A DNA stretch of 64,000 nucleotides from Pseudomonas frederiksbergensis (GCF_017114915.1 NZ_JAAUOE010000005.1:62001-126000), one strand, 5' to 3'. Counted from the first letter of the stretch, positions 27,045 to 38,221 are shown. Notes: generated by a model not told the origin, from the letters alone. Numbers and translations are program-made.

Positions 27045-28232
27045 ATGGCAACGGTAGACCGCTGGCTGCTGCCAGATGGCATCGAAGAAGTATTGCCACC
27101 GGAAGCGGCGCGCATTGAAGTTGCGCGTCGTCAGGTGTTGGATCTGTTCCAGAGCTGGGGTTACGAGTTTGTCGTGACCCCCCATATCGAGTACCTGGAA
27201 TCCCTGCTGACCGGCGCGGGCTCGGACCTCGATCTGCGTACCTTCAAGGTCATCGACCCGCAATCGGGCCGACAGATGGGTTTCCGTGCCGACATCACGC
27301 CGCAAGTGGCGCGCATCGATGCACACACCCTGCGTCACGAAGGTCCGAGCCGTCTGTGCTATGCAGGTAGCGTGCTGCATGCTCAGCCGCGCGCCTTGTC
27401 GTCCTCGCGCAGCCCCATTCAACTGGGCGCCGAGTTGTATGGCGATGCCAGCCCGAGCAGCGACGTGGAAGTCATCAGCCTGATGCTGGCCATGCTGCAA
27501 CTGGCCGATGTGCCGGATGTGCACATGGACCTCGGGCATGTCGGCATCTACCGCGGCCTGGCCCGCGCCGCCGGCTTGTCTGGCGAAGTCGAGCAGCAGT
27601 TGTTCGATGCGTTGCAACGTAAAGCGATCGACGAGGTCATTACCTTGACCGAAGGCCTGCCTGCCGATCTGTCGGGCATGTTGCGGGCGCTGGTCGACCT
27701 GTGTGGCGGTCGTGAAGTGTTGAGTGCTGCTCGCGAGCGCCTGGCCAATGCGCCGGCGCCCGTGCTGGCGGCCCTGGACGATTTGCTGGCGATTGCCGAG
27801 CGTCTGTCCACGCGGTTCCCGGAATTACCGCTGTACTTCGACTTGGGCGAACTGCGCGGTTACCACTACCACACCGGTGTGGTGTTCGCCGTGTTCGTGC
27901 CTGGCGTCGGTCAGTCCATCGCTCAGGGTGGTCGTTACGACGATATTGGCGCCGACTTCGGTCGCGCCCGTCCGGCGACCGGTTTCTCTACCGATTTGAA
28001 AACCCTGGTGACCCTGGGGCGTGCTGAGATCGAGTTACCGTCTGGCGGTATCTGGATGCCTGACAGTACGGATGCAGCACTCTGGCAGCAGGTTTGCCAG
28101 TTGCGCAGTGAGGGTCAGCGTGTTGTTCAGGCATTGCCTGGGCAACCTTTGGCCGCCGCCCGTGAAGCGGACTGCGACCGGCAATTGATTCAGCAGAACG
28201 GGCTTTGGCAAGTATCGCCACTGGCTTCTTGA
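27045..28232 (+). CDS. hisZ: ATP phosphoribosyltransferase regulatory subunit HisZ
   Basis: A HisRS-like protein without aminoacylation activity that pairs with the short HisG to start histidine synthesis. The 395-residue product has the class II synthetase-like motifs [17 protein letters not shown] and an [18 protein letters not shown] region, ending with a shorter C-terminus than true HisRS (no anticodon-binding domain). It starts [20 protein letters not shown]. Located before purA, as in other pseudomonads, and separated from it by 54 bases. Confidence 0.95.
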   Translation: MATVDRWLLPDGIEEVLPPEAARIEVARRQVLDLFQSWGYEFVVTPHIEYLESLLTGAGSDLDLRTFKVIDPQSGRQMGFRADITPQVARIDAHTLRHEGPSRLCYAGSVLHAQPRALSSSRSPIQLGAELYGDASPSSDVEVISLMLAMLQLADVPDVHMDLGHVGIYRGLARAAGLSGEVEQQLFDALQRKAIDEVITLTEGLPADLSGMLRALVDLCGGREVLSAARERLANAPAPVLAALDDLLAIAERLSTRFPELPLYFDLGELRGYHYHTGVVFAVFVPGVGQSIAQGGRYDDIGADFGRARPATGFSTDLKTLVTLGRAEIELPSGGIWMPDSTDAALWQQVCQLRSEGQRVVQALPGQPLAAAREADCDRQLIQQNGLWQVSPLAS

Positions 28233-29579
<1,347 letters not shown>

Positions 29580-29598
29580 TAAGTCATTGATGTAAAAC

Positions 29599-29629
29599 AC
29601 AAAGGGTCCTTAATTGGACCCTTTGTCGT
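29599..29629 (+). terminator. Terminator of purA
   Basis: ACAAAGGGTCC and GGACCCTTTGT are exact complements around a six-base TTAATT loop. The T-rich 3' side follows at once. Confidence 0.85.
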
Positions 29630-29717
29630 TTATGCCTGTTGGACGGCATGACCTTTGCTGTGAATATCTCCTTCAGAGTGCCATCAATTTAATGGCGTTT
29701 AAGTAGAGGGATTTTCT

Positions 29718-31652
29718 GTGTCGGCCGTTCTCTCACTGTTACAAAGCCGTCTCTTGCGGCCTGTGTTCGTTACCCTTGGTATCGCCCTTTTGGTGCAGGT
29801 GCTGGTGGCTGTCGCTCTGACCCGGAGCACGGTGACTGCGCTGGAGGCCGATCTGGGTGTGCGGCTGGATGCCGATAGTCAAAAACTCTCCGGTGAGCTT
29901 GAGCAGGCGGGGCGTGAAGTCACGTCGAGCCTGGATAACCTGTCCTCCAGTACCCGTCAGCGCCTGACCGCCGGACTGTCTTCGCGTCTGAAGGACGAGC
30001 AGGCACAGTTGCGTGCGACGCTGGAGAAGGACCTGAAGGAGTCGGCCAGCGACATGGCGCAGCTTCTGGCCTCGGTCGCACCCCGCGCCATGTGGGACAG
30101 CGACATTCCTACCTTGTCTGAATTCGCTCGCCGCGCCCAGCGCAATCCCAACGTGTTGTTCGTGGTCTATGACGACGCCACGGGCCAGCACCTGACGCGC
30201 TACCTCAATCGGGATAATCCGATCAACAAGGCGCTTCTGGAGAAAGGCCAGGGCGAGCGTGCGTTGGACAAGGTGTTGGATGCGGCGAAGAGCGATTCCT
30301 CGGTCTACTATCTCGAAGCCTCAATCAGCCCCAATGGGGTGGAGATCGGCAAGGTCTTGATGGGGGTCTCGACTGCCTCCGTGGAAACCGATCTGGCAGC
30401 GCTGGACAAGCGCTTCTCGGCGCTGATCGCCAGCGGCGATCAATTGGTGGGTGACAGCCTCAAGGGCGCGGCAGCTGACAGCGCAACAGCGATGCGCGGG
30501 CGTCTGCAGTCGGCGCAGTCCACCGCCTCTGAAATGAAAGCCAATACCACCACTACCGTGCAGGAAGCGGCAGGAACTTTGCGCTGGCGCATTGGCATGG
30601 GGCTGGCAGTGGTGGGCTTCAGTGTGCTGCTGTTGCTGGCAGTGGTGCTGGGGCGTCGAGTAGTCAATCGCCTGAAAATGCTCATAGCTGCGATGGATGA
30701 CTTGGCGGCGGGCGAGGGTGACCTGACCAAGCGCGTGCAGATCAGCAGCCAGGATGAAATCGGCGACATGGCCTCGGCGGTCAATCGCTTTGTGGATAAG
30801 TTGCAGCCAATCGTGCGTGAGGCGGGCGATGTAGCCCAGCGTACCGGTGTGGAAATCGGTGCCATGAGCCTGCGCAATGCCGGTGCCGACGCGGCGGCTG
30901 GCATGCAGCGCGATGAAGTGGCCGAAAGCTTGCGTGCGTTGTCACAAATGGCTGACGAGGCCCAGTCTGAAAGCCACGCCATGCAGGCCGCTTTGCAGCA
31001 GGTGGTGGACATTCGTCAGGCCACGGATGAGAACACCCGGACTTCGGCGAAAGTCGGCAGTCTCATCGAGGCGTTGGCTGGGCAAGTCGACACTGGGGCG
31101 AAAGTCATCGAGCGTCTGGCGCAGCAGAGTGAGCAGATTGAAGTGGTGCTGACGGTGATTCACGGGATTGCCGAGCAAACCAACTTGCTGGCGTTGAACG
31201 CGGCCATTGAGGCGGCGCGCGCCGGGGAGACCGGTCGCGGGTTTGCCGTGGTGGCGGATGAGGTGCGGGCGCTGGCAAGCAAGACCCAGAGTTCCACCGG
31301 CGATATTCAGGCGCACATCGTTGCGTTGCAGCAAGGTGCACGCGAGGCTGTCGCGGCCATTGGGCAGGCGGGGCGTCAGGCCAGCGAAGGCCTGCTGGTG
31401 CTGCGCGACAGCGCGCGGTTGCAGCAGTCGGTGCAGGCGTCGGTCGAGCAGGTGCATGCGGCGATCGGTCTGGCGACCCAGGCCGCGGCGCATCAGGCGC
31501 AAGGTGCGCAGGCAGTGCGTGGGCGGGTTGAGACGATCCATGCTCAAGCTGAAAAAGCCGCTCAGGCGGTGGTGGAAACAACGGCCAGTGGCAAGGTGCT
31601 GGATGGGTTGGCGGCGCAGTTGAAGGCGAGCCTGGGGCAGTTCAGGGCTTGA
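29718..31652 (+). CDS. Methyl-accepting chemotaxis protein
   Basis: A 644-residue chemoreceptor. A membrane helix at about 12-32 is followed by a periplasmic sensor (about 33-285, with a long coiled stretch and [20 protein letters not shown]), a second membrane helix (about 288-314, [20 protein letters not shown]), a HAMP domain ([15 protein letters not shown]) and a signalling domain whose hairpin tip is [20 protein letters not shown], then [15 protein letters not shown]. There is no C-terminal CheR-binding pentapeptide. Translation starts at GTG (29718) after AGAGGG. The ligand cannot be told from sequence. It is an addition between purA and the tRNA-Leu pair. Confidence 0.92.
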   Translation: MSAVLSLLQSRLLRPVFVTLGIALLVQVLVAVALTRSTVTALEADLGVRLDADSQKLSGELEQAGREVTSSLDNLSSSTRQRLTAGLSSRLKDEQAQLRATLEKDLKESASDMAQLLASVAPRAMWDSDIPTLSEFARRAQRNPNVLFVVYDDATGQHLTRYLNRDNPINKALLEKGQGERALDKVLDAAKSDSSVYYLEASISPNGVEIGKVLMGVSTASVETDLAALDKRFSALIASGDQLVGDSLKGAAADSATAMRGRLQSAQSTASEMKANTTTTVQEAAGTLRWRIGMGLAVVGFSVLLLLAVVLGRRVVNRLKMLIAAMDDLAAGEGDLTKRVQISSQDEIGDMASAVNRFVDKLQPIVREAGDVAQRTGVEIGAMSLRNAGADAAAGMQRDEVAESLRALSQMADEAQSESHAMQAALQQVVDIRQATDENTRTSAKVGSLIEALAGQVDTGAKVIERLAQQSEQIEVVLTVIHGIAEQTNLLALNAAIEAARAGETGRGFAVVADEVRALASKTQSSTGDIQAHIVALQQGAREAVAAIGQAGRQASEGLLVLRDSARLQQSVQASVEQVHAAIGLATQAAAHQAQGAQAVRGRVETIHAQAEKAAQAVVETTASGKVLDGLAAQLKASLGQFRA

Positions 31653-31677
31653 TGGGCTTGCTCGCCACAAAACGCAA

Positions 31678-31697
31678 AAACCCGCTTTCGCGGGTTT
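31678..31697. terminator. Bidirectional terminator (chemoreceptor gene / tRNA-Leu copy 1)
   Basis: AAACCCGC-TTTC-GCGGGTTT with As on the left and Ts on the right, placed between the chemoreceptor gene on the plus strand and the first tRNA on the minus strand; it can serve both. Confidence 0.8.
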
Positions 31698-31732
31698 CTG
31701 TGAAATTCAAGACCGTGATCTTGAATTTGAAT

Positions 31733-31819
31733 TGGTGCCCAGAAGAAGACTCGAACTTCCACGACCGTAAGGTCACCAGCACCTGAAGCTGGCGTGTCTA
31801 CCAATTTCACCATCTGGGC
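31733..31819 (-). tRNA. tRNA-Leu (CAG anticodon), copy 1
   Basis: Read on the minus strand, the 87-base gene starts GCCCAGATGGTGAAATTGG and ends with TCTGGGC-A-CCA, so CCA is encoded. The anticodon arm is CCAGC-TTCAGGT-GCTGG, giving CAG (decodes CUG). A long variable arm (GTGACCTTACGGTCGT) and a TTCGAGT T-loop confirm a leucine class II tRNA. Confidence 0.97.
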
Positions 31820-31853
31820 AGCATCTTCAGCGTTGCCGCTGTTGATGTGGCGC

Positions 31854-31882
31854 ACTATACGGAGCGCGTTTTGATCTGTAAA
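31854..31882 (-). promoter_or_regulatory. Promoter of tRNA-Leu copy 1
   Basis: On the minus strand TTTACA (31882-31877) is followed after exactly 17 bases by TATAGT (31859-31854), 35 bases before the tRNA 5' end. Confidence 0.8.
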
Positions 31883-31945
31883 CCCCTGATTTAGATTTAA
31901 TAAATCAAATGCTTGGGATGCAATGAATCAGATGTCTGAAATGCA

Positions 31946-31967
31946 AAAACCCGCTTTCGCGGGTTTT
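31946..31967 (-). terminator. Terminator of tRNA-Leu copy 2
   Basis: AAAACCCGC-TTTC-GCGGGTTTT, nearly identical to the hairpin after copy 1; on the minus strand it ends in a run of Ts. Confidence 0.85.
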
Positions 31968-32006
31968 GTGTGAGTCTTGAAATTGAACTAATCTCAAGCT
32001 CGAAAT

Positions 32007-32093
32007 TGGTGCCCAGAAGAAGACTCGAACTTCCACGACCGTAAGGTCACCAGCACCTGAAGCTGGCGTGTCTACCAATTTCACCATCTGGGC
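32007..32093 (-). tRNA. tRNA-Leu (CAG anticodon), copy 2
   Basis: Identical over its 87 bases to the copy at 31733-31819, including the encoded CCA and the CAG anticodon. The two genes are separate transcription units, each with its own promoter and hairpin terminator, and arose by tandem duplication. Confidence 0.97.
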
Positions 32094-32129
32094 AGTATCG
32101 GCAGCGCGTCTGCGTTGTCGATGGCGCGC

Positions 32130-32158
32130 ACTATACGGAGCGTCTTTTTAACTGTAAA
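32130..32158 (-). promoter_or_regulatory. Promoter of tRNA-Leu copy 2
   Basis: On the minus strand TTTACA (32158-32153), 17-base spacer, TATAGT (32135-32130). Both hexamers, the spacer length and the GCTCCG before the -10 equal those of copy 1. Confidence 0.8.
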
Positions 32159-32319
32159 CCCCTGTCATCAAAAAAACCTGGAAAATTTTACCGGCGGCAT
32201 TCAAATCAGCTTTGCGGTGTCGATATAGGGCTTTAGATGGGCCGTCACAGCCTGAAATTTCCCGTTTCATTACGCCTATGCCAAACTAACCCGCATATAG
32301 ACAAGGTGAAAACTCTCTA

Positions 32320-34959
32320 ATGGCCGATTGGCAGTCCCTCGATCCCGAGGCCGCTCGTGAAGCGGAAAAATATGAAAACCCTATTCCCAGCCGCGAACTG
32401 ATCCTTCAGCACCTTGCTGACCGGGGTTCGCCTGCTGCCCGCGAGCAACTGGTCGAAGAGTTTGGTCTGACCACAGAAGACCAGATCGAAGCCCTGCGCC
32501 GCCGCCTGCGCGCCATGGAGCGCGACGCTCAACTCATCTATACCCGTCGCGGCACCTATGCGCCGGTGGACAAGCTCGACCTGATCCTGGGCCGCATCAG
32601 CGGTCACCGTGACGGCTTCGGCTTCCTGGTCCCGGACGATGGCAGCGACGACCTGTTCATGAGCCCGGCGCAAATGCGCCTGGTGTTCGATGGCGACCGT
32701 GCCCTGGCGCGTGTTTCCGGTCTCGACCGTCGCGGTCGTCGCGAAGGCATGATCGTCGAAGTGGTGTCCCGTGCCCACGAGAGCATCGTCGGTCGCTACT
32801 TCGAAGAGGGCGGTATCGGCTTCGTCGTCGCGGACAATCCGAAGATCCAGCAAGAAGTGCTGGTGACACCGGGCCGCAACGCCAACGCGCAGATCGGCCA
32901 GTTCGTCGAAGTGAAAATCACTCACTGGCCGACGCCACGCTTCCAGCCGCAAGGCGATGTGGTCGAAGTCGTGGGCAACTACATGGCGCCGGGCATGGAA
33001 ATCGATGTCGCCCTGCGCACTTACGATATTCCGCACGTCTGGCCTGAAGCAGTCTTGAAAGAAGCCGCCAAGCTCAAGCCGGAAGTCGAAGAGAAGGACA
33101 AAGAGAAGCGCATCGACCTGCGCCATCTGCCGTTCGTGACCATCGACGGCGAAGATGCGCGCGACTTCGATGATGCGGTCTACTGCGAAGCCAAACCGGG
33201 CAAGTTGCGCCTGTTCTCCGGTGGCTGGAAGTTGTACGTGGCGATCGCCGACGTTTCCAGCTACGTGAAAATCGGTTCGGCGCTGGATAACGAATCCCAG
33301 GTTCGCGGCAACTCGGTGTACTTCCCCGAGCGTGTCGTGCCGATGCTGCCTGAGCAATTGTCCAACGGCCTGTGCTCGCTGAATCCGCACGTCGATCGCC
33401 TGGCCATGGTCTGCGAGATGACCATCTCCAAAACCGGCGAGATGACCGACTACTGCTTCTACGAAGCGGTGATTCACTCCCATGCCCGCCTGACCTACAA
33501 CAAGGTCAGCACCATGCTGGAAACGCCGAAAATCACCGAGGCGCGTCAGTTGCGTGGTGAATACACCGACGTCCTGCCGCACCTCAAGCAACTGTACTCG
33601 CTGTACAAGGTTCTGCTGGCGGCCCGTCACGTGCGCGGCGCGATCGATTTCGAAACCCAGGAAACGCGGATCATCTTCGGTTCCGAGCGCAAGATTGCCG
33701 AAATCCGTCCGACCGTTCGCAACGACGCCCACAAGCTGATCGAGGAATGCATGCTGGCGGCCAACGTAGCTACCGCCGAATTCCTGAAAAAGCACGAAAT
33801 CCCGGCGCTGTATCGCGTCCACGACGGCCCGCCACCGGAGCGTCTGGAAAAACTGCGCGCCTTCCTCGGCGAGCTCGGCCTGTCCCTGCACAAAGGCAAG
33901 GACGGCCCGTCGCCGAAGGATTACCAGGCTTTGCTGGCAGGCATCAAGGACCGTCCGGATTTCCACCTGATCCAGACCGTCATGCTGCGTTCGTTGAGTC
34001 AGGCGGTGTACAGCGCCGATAACCAGGGTCACTTCGGCCTGAATTACGAAGCCTATACCCACTTCACTTCGCCGATTCGCCGCTACCCGGACTTGCTCAC
34101 GCACCGGGCGATTCGCAGCGTCATCCATTCGAAAATGGACACCCCGCACGTTCGCCGTGCCGGCGCGATGACCATTCCGAAGGCGCGGATCTATCCGTAC
34201 GACGAAGCGATCCTGGAGCAGCTCGGCGAGCAGTGCTCGATGAGCGAACGCCGTGCCGACGAAGCCACCCGCGACGTGGTGAACTGGCTCAAGTGCGAGT
34301 TCATGAAAGACCGCGTGGGCGAATCGTTCCCGGGTGTGATCACCGCCGTGACCGGTTTTGGCCTGTTCGTCGAACTGACCGATATTTACGTCGAAGGCCT
34401 GGTGCACGTCACCGCGCTGCCGGGCGATTACTACCACTTCGACCCTGTGCACCACCGCCTCGCTGGTGAGCGTACCGGTCGCAGTTTCCGTCTTGGCGAC
34501 ACCGTTGAGGTGCGCGTGATGCGCGTCGACCTCGACGAGCGCAAGATCGACTTCGAGATGGCCGAAAAAACCATCAGCGCACCGATCGGTCGCAAGAAGC
34601 GTGGTACTGAAGCCGCTACTCCTGCCGCGCCTTCTACAAAAGCAGCTGCCGAGCCGGCACCAGCGAAAACCGGTCGTCGTCCTGCCAAGGAAAAGGCCGT
34701 CGAAGCCTATCGCCCGAGCGATGCGGCGGCAAAAAATGCCGAGCTGCGCAAAAGTCGCGAAATGAAACAGGCGTTGCTGGCTGAAGCGAAAAGCGGCGGT
34801 AAAGCGGCGTCTGGGGGAAAGACCGGGCGGTCGGCGCCTGACAAGGCCTCCGGCGGCAAGCCAGCAAAACCAAGCAAACATCGTAAAGGCCCGCCAAAAG
34901 CGGGCTCCGCTCCGGCCGCCAGAAGCGGCGGGGCGCGTAAACCTAAGGCCAAGTCATGA
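32320..34959 (+). CDS. rnr: Ribonuclease R
   Basis: Processive 3'-5' exoribonuclease that digests structured RNA, important in the cold and in rRNA quality control. The 879-residue protein has a winged-helix N-terminus (PIPSRELILQHLADRG), cold-shock domains (about 85-240, GHRDGFGFLVPDDG), the RNB catalytic domain starting near 262 with GEDARDFDDAV (acidic residues D279, D282, D284, D285), an S1 domain near 667 (FPGVITAVTGFGLFVEL), and a basic lysine/alanine-rich tail of about 125 residues. The tail is longer than in E. coli. It overlaps rlmB by ATGA. Confidence 0.97.
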   Translation: MADWQSLDPEAAREAEKYENPIPSRELILQHLADRGSPAAREQLVEEFGLTTEDQIEALRRRLRAMERDAQLIYTRRGTYAPVDKLDLILGRISGHRDGFGFLVPDDGSDDLFMSPAQMRLVFDGDRALARVSGLDRRGRREGMIVEVVSRAHESIVGRYFEEGGIGFVVADNPKIQQEVLVTPGRNANAQIGQFVEVKITHWPTPRFQPQGDVVEVVGNYMAPGMEIDVALRTYDIPHVWPEAVLKEAAKLKPEVEEKDKEKRIDLRHLPFVTIDGEDARDFDDAVYCEAKPGKLRLFSGGWKLYVAIADVSSYVKIGSALDNESQVRGNSVYFPERVVPMLPEQLSNGLCSLNPHVDRLAMVCEMTISKTGEMTDYCFYEAVIHSHARLTYNKVSTMLETPKITEARQLRGEYTDVLPHLKQLYSLYKVLLAARHVRGAIDFETQETRIIFGSERKIAEIRPTVRNDAHKLIEECMLAANVATAEFLKKHEIPALYRVHDGPPPERLEKLRAFLGELGLSLHKGKDGPSPKDYQALLAGIKDRPDFHLIQTVMLRSLSQAVYSADNQGHFGLNYEAYTHFTSPIRRYPDLLTHRAIRSVIHSKMDTPHVRRAGAMTIPKARIYPYDEAILEQLGEQCSMSERRADEATRDVVNWLKCEFMKDRVGESFPGVITAVTGFGLFVELTDIYVEGLVHVTALPGDYYHFDPVHHRLAGERTGRSFRLGDTVEVRVMRVDLDERKIDFEMAEKTISAPIGRKKRGTEAATPAAPSTKAAAEPAPAKTGRRPAKEKAVEAYRPSDAAAKNAELRKSREMKQALLAEAKSGGKAASGGKTGRSAPDKASGGKPAKPSKHRKGPPKAGSAPAARSGGARKPKAKS

Positions 34960-35723
34960 GTCAGTTGGAAAAGATCTACGGCGTGCATGCGGTAGAAGCA
35001 TTGCTGCGTCACCACCCGAAACGCGTCAAGCAGATCTGGCTGGCTGAAGGGCGCAGTGATCCGCGGGTCCAGACGCTGATCGAGCTCGCTGCCGAAAATC
35101 GCGTGGCCGTCGGTCAGGCCGAGCGTCGCGAAATGGACGCCTGGGTCGAAGGCGTGCACCAGGGTGTGGTGGCGGACGTGAGCCCGAGTCAGGTCTGGGG
35201 CGAGGCAATGCTCGACGAGTTGCTCGATCGCACCGAAGGCGCACCGTTGCTGCTGGTGCTCGATGGCGTGACCGATCCGCACAACCTCGGTGCTTGCCTG
35301 CGTTCGGCCGATGCGGCCGGCGCGCTGGCGGTGATTGTGCCGAAGGACAAGTCAGCGACCCTGACCCCGACGGTGCGCAAAGTGGCCTGTGGCGCGGCGG
35401 AAGTGATTCCGTTGGTTGCGGTGACCAACCTGGCGCGCACCCTGGAAAAACTCAAGCAGCGCGGCTTGTGGGTCGTCGGTACGGCGGGTGAGGCTGAGCA
35501 GGATCTGTATCAGCAGGATCTGACCGGTCCGACCATTTTGATCATGGGGGCGGAGGGTAGTGGCATGCGTCGCCTGACTCGTGATCTTTGCGATTATCTG
35601 GTACGCCTGCCGATGGCCGGCAGTGTCAGCAGCCTCAACGTGTCCGTCGCCACCGGCGTCTGCCTGTTCGAAGCGCTGCGCCAGCGCGGCGTCAAAGCCG
35701 CCGGGACCGCCAAAAAGTCCTGA
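34956..35723 (+). CDS. rlmB: 23S rRNA (guanosine-2'-O)-methyltransferase RlmB
   Basis: Methylates the ribose of G2251 in the peptidyl-transferase region of 23S rRNA. The 255-residue SPOUT enzyme has the substrate-binding N-terminus (YGVHAVEALLRHHPKRV) and the knotted C-terminal domain with DGVTDPHNLGACLRSADAAG, MGAEGSGMRRLT and PMAGSVSSLNVSVATGVCL. The start overlaps the rnr stop, so the two are cotranscribed, as in many gammaproteobacteria. Confidence 0.96.
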   Translation: MSQLEKIYGVHAVEALLRHHPKRVKQIWLAEGRSDPRVQTLIELAAENRVAVGQAERREMDAWVEGVHQGVVADVSPSQVWGEAMLDELLDRTEGAPLLLVLDGVTDPHNLGACLRSADAAGALAVIVPKDKSATLTPTVRKVACGAAEVIPLVAVTNLARTLEKLKQRGLWVVGTAGEAEQDLYQQDLTGPTILIMGAEGSGMRRLTRDLCDYLVRLPMAGSVSSLNVSVATGVCLFEALRQRGVKAAGTAKKS

Positions 35724-35744
35724 TTCATCGCGGCAGCCTTGCTT

Positions 35745-35836
35745 CTGTAGGAGCGAGGCTCGCCCGCGAAGAACGATAACGCGGTATTCCTGAAAGATCG
35801 CGGAGCTCCGATCACGGGCAAGCCTCGCTCCTACAG
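35745..35836. repeat. REP doublet (REPIN-like)
   Basis: Two inverted copies of a 25-base REP-type sequence: CTGTAGGAGCGAGGCT + CGCCCGCGA at 35745-35769 and its complement with two mismatches at 35812-35836, separated by about 42 bases. Such elements are scattered between genes in P. fluorescens genomes. Confidence 0.85.
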
Positions 35837-35874
35837 GGATGATGTGGTGGTTGTTCAAATAATCACCAATTGCC

Positions 35875-35903
35875 TTGCACCTCTCTCGACCCTTCTCTAC
35901 AAT
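35875..35903 (+). promoter_or_regulatory. Promoter of the rpsF operon
   Basis: TTGCAC at 35875-35880, a 17-base spacer, and TACAAT at 35898-35903. The leader to rpsF is then about 110 bases, long enough for autoregulation by ribosomal proteins, though I did not recognise a specific structure. Confidence 0.75.
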
Positions 35904-36021
35904 TGCGCCCCTTGCTGTGACGGCAGGCACGCATGTGTCTATCGCAAGCAAGTCCATAAGTGTCATTCACTCCTTGTCTGACCGCTTTTGAGCGGCAGGC
36001 TACAACCCGTAAGGAGCATTC

Positions 36022-36444
36022 ATGCGTCATTACGAAATCATCTTTTTGGTCCACCCGGATCAAAGCGAGCAAGTCGGCGGCATGGTTGAGCGTTACACCA
36101 AGCTGATCGAAGAAGACGGCGGCAAAATCCACCGTCTGGAAGATTGGGGCCGTCGTCAACTGGCCTACGCAATCAACAATGTTCACAAGGCTCACTACGT
36201 GATGCTGAACGTTGAGTGCACTGGCAAGGCTCTGGCCGAGCTGGAAGACAACTTCCGCTACAACGATGCAGTGATCCGTAACCTGGTCATCCGTCGCGAC
36301 GAAGCCGTTACCGGCCAATCCGAGATGCTCAAGGCTGAAGAAAACCGCAGTGAGCGCCGTGAGCGTCGCGACCGTCCTGAGCACTCCGACGCTGAAGGCG
36401 TTGACAGTGATGACAGCGACAACAGCGATAACGCTGACGAGTAA
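36022..36444 (+). CDS. rpsF: 30S ribosomal protein S6
   Basis: Binds the central domain of 16S rRNA together with S18. The 140-residue product opens [18 protein letters not shown] and contains [20 protein letters not shown], then a long acidic tail ending in D, S and N residues. In enterobacteria RimK adds glutamates to the S6 C-terminus; this tail ends DNADE. AAGGAG lies 6 bases before the ATG. First gene of the S6-S18-membrane protein-L9 operon. Confidence 0.98.
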   Translation: MRHYEIIFLVHPDQSEQVGGMVERYTKLIEEDGGKIHRLEDWGRRQLAYAINNVHKAHYVMLNVECTGKALAELEDNFRYNDAVIRNLVIRRDEAVTGQSEMLKAEENRSERRERRDRPEHSDAEGVDSDDSDNSDNADE

Positions 36445-36472
36445 TCCACGGACCTTTTGAGGAGCCAATTAC

Positions 36473-36703
36473 ATGGCACGTTTCTTCCGTCGTCGTAAAT
36501 TCTGCCGCTTCACCGCTGAAGACGTGAAAGAGATCGATTACAAAGATCTCAACACTCTGAAAGCTTATGTATCCGAGACCGGCAAAATCGTTCCAAGCCG
36601 CATCACCGGTACCAAAGCTCGTTATCAGCGTCAGCTGGCCACCGCTATCAAGCGCGCCCGCTTCCTGGCCCTGCTGGCCTACACCGACAGCCACGGCCGC
36701 TGA
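36473..36703 (+). CDS. rpsR: 30S ribosomal protein S18
   Basis: The 76-residue partner of S6 on the 30S platform. It starts [20 protein letters not shown] and contains [20 protein letters not shown], the family core. GAGGAG precedes the start. The priB gene found before rpsR in enterobacteria is absent. Confidence 0.98.
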
Positions 36704-36739
36704 GACCGGGCAGTCGACACGTAGCAAAGGATTGAATGC

Positions 36740-37633
36740 ATGCGCGCCTTAGCTGAGTTCATCATGCGCGGCCGTATGCAGGCCACTCTGGTAGTGGCCG
36801 GATGCGCAACATTGCCGTTGTTGTATTGGTTGGGTGCTGCCGCCGGATGCCTTGTGCTCTTGCGGCGCGGATTGAAGGACGCCGTTGGCGTACTTGCTCT
36901 GGGACTGCTGCCGGCGTTGATCTGGTGGCTTTTCTTCGACGACCCACGGGCACTTCTGGTGCTGCTGGGGTCTTCGAGCCTTGCGTTGGTTTTGCGCGCA
37001 AGCGAGTCCTGGAACCGCGTGCTGCTGGTCAGCATAGCGATGGGGCTGGTGTTTTCAGGGGTGCTGGGGGCGGTTTTTGCGCCCCAGATCGAGATGCTGG
37101 CGCAGGCGTTGATAAAAGTCATGCCGTCGCTACTCGGTGATGTCTACCAGCAGTTGTCGGTAGACGAGCAAGCGCGCTTTGCGTCCCTGATTGCACCGGT
37201 CCTGACCGGCCTGATTGCGGCCTTGTTGCAAATCGTCAGTGTGCTGAGCCTGATTGTCGGGCGCTACTGGCAGGCGTTGTTGTACAACCCGGGTGGTTTT
37301 GGTCGCGAGTTTCGCGCCATCCGGATCCCGCTGGGACCGGCGATGTTGCTGCTGGCGTTGATGCTTCTGGGCCCCAATCTGGGCGCGCAGATGGCCATGT
37401 TGACGCCGTTGTGCAGTGTACCGCTGGTGTTCGCCGGGCTGGCCCTGATTCACGGGCTGGTGGCGCAAAAGCGACTGGCCGGTTTCTGGCTGGTGGGGTT
37501 GTACGTGACGCTGTTGCTGTTCATGCAGCTGATCTATCCGTTGCTCGTGGTTCTGGCCATTGTCGACAGCCTGATTGATTTTCGCGGTCGTCATGTGTCG
37601 AAAGACGCCGATAACGCGAACGGTGAAGGTTAA
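36740..37633 (+). CDS. Hypothetical multi-span membrane protein in the S6-S18-L9 operon
   Basis: A 297-residue inner membrane protein with about eight hydrophobic segments (for example MQATLVVAGCATLPLLYWLG, then VLALGLLPALIWWLFF, LIAALLQIVSVLSLIVGRYW and LYVTLLLFMQLIYPLLVVLA) and few charged loops. The layout recalls the YybS/DUF2232 group of membrane proteins often encoded beside ribosomal protein L9, but this is an inference from position and topology. AAGGA stands 8 bases before the ATG at 36740. It lies 36 bases after rpsR and 19 before rplI, so it must be cotranscribed with ribosomal genes. Function unknown. Confidence 0.82.
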   Translation: MRALAEFIMRGRMQATLVVAGCATLPLLYWLGAAAGCLVLLRRGLKDAVGVLALGLLPALIWWLFFDDPRALLVLLGSSSLALVLRASESWNRVLLVSIAMGLVFSGVLGAVFAPQIEMLAQALIKVMPSLLGDVYQQLSVDEQARFASLIAPVLTGLIAALLQIVSVLSLIVGRYWQALLYNPGGFGREFRAIRIPLGPAMLLLALMLLGPNLGAQMAMLTPLCSVPLVFAGLALIHGLVAQKRLAGFWLVGLYVTLLLFMQLIYPLLVVLAIVDSLIDFRGRHVSKDADNANGEG

Positions 37634-37652
37634 AAGTTAAGAGGATTTCCAC

Positions 37653-38099
37653 ATGCAACTGATCCTTCTGGAAAAAATCGCCAACCTGGGCAACCTGGGC
37701 GACAAAGTAAACGTTAAGGCCGGTTACGGCCGTAACTACCTGCTGCCTTTCGGCAAAGCCACCGCTGCGACCGCTGCCAACCTGGCTGCGTTCGAAGAGC
37801 GTCGTGCTGAGCTGGAAAAAGCAGCTGCTGACCGTAAAGCATCGGCTGAAAGCCGCGCTGCCCAACTGGCTGAGCTGGAAGTGACCATCACTGCCACCGC
37901 CGGTGACGAAGGCAAGCTGTTCGGTTCGATCGGTACTCACGATATCGCTGACGCACTGACCGCCTCCGGCGTTGAAGTTGCGAAAAGCGAAGTTCGTCTG
38001 CCGAACGGCACCATCCGCAACGTGGGTGAATTCGACGTGGCTGTGCACCTGCACGCCGAAGTTGAAGCCACCGTACGCGTTGTCGTGGTAGCAGCTTAA
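37653..38099 (+). CDS. rplI: 50S ribosomal protein L9
   Basis: Binds 23S rRNA at the base of the L1 stalk and reaches to neighbouring ribosomes. The 148-residue product has the N-terminal domain [20 protein letters not shown] with [16 protein letters not shown], the long connecting helix (about 45-75) and the C-terminal domain [26 protein letters not shown] precedes the start. Last gene of its operon; a terminator follows. Confidence 0.98.
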   Translation: MQLILLEKIANLGNLGDKVNVKAGYGRNYLLPFGKATAATAANLAAFEERRAELEKAAADRKASAESRAAQLAELEVTITATAGDEGKLFGSIGTHDIADALTASGVEVAKSEVRLPNGTIRNVGEFDVAVHLHAEVEATVRVVVVAA

Positions 38100-38144
38100 G
38101 CAGCACTTGTCGGCTGGCACCCTCGGGTGCTTGCCGGTAACATC

Positions 38145-38180
38145 GGGCACGATCCTGTTTACAGGTCGTGCCCTTTGTCT
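38145..38180 (+). terminator. Terminator of the rpsF-rplI operon
   Basis: GGGCACGA and TCGTGCCC pair, with CTGT/ACAG continuing the stem toward a short loop, followed by TTTGTCTTT. It lies 46 bases after rplI and before dnaB. Confidence 0.8.
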
Positions 38181-38221
38181 TTCTGAACCCCTGCTTTTCA
38201 TCACCCAAAACACAAGTGGCC

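Noticed and set aside
32317..34881. Open frame of 854 codons opposite rnr
   Set aside because: Complete overlap with an unmistakable RNase R gene; amino acid composition typical of antisense frames.
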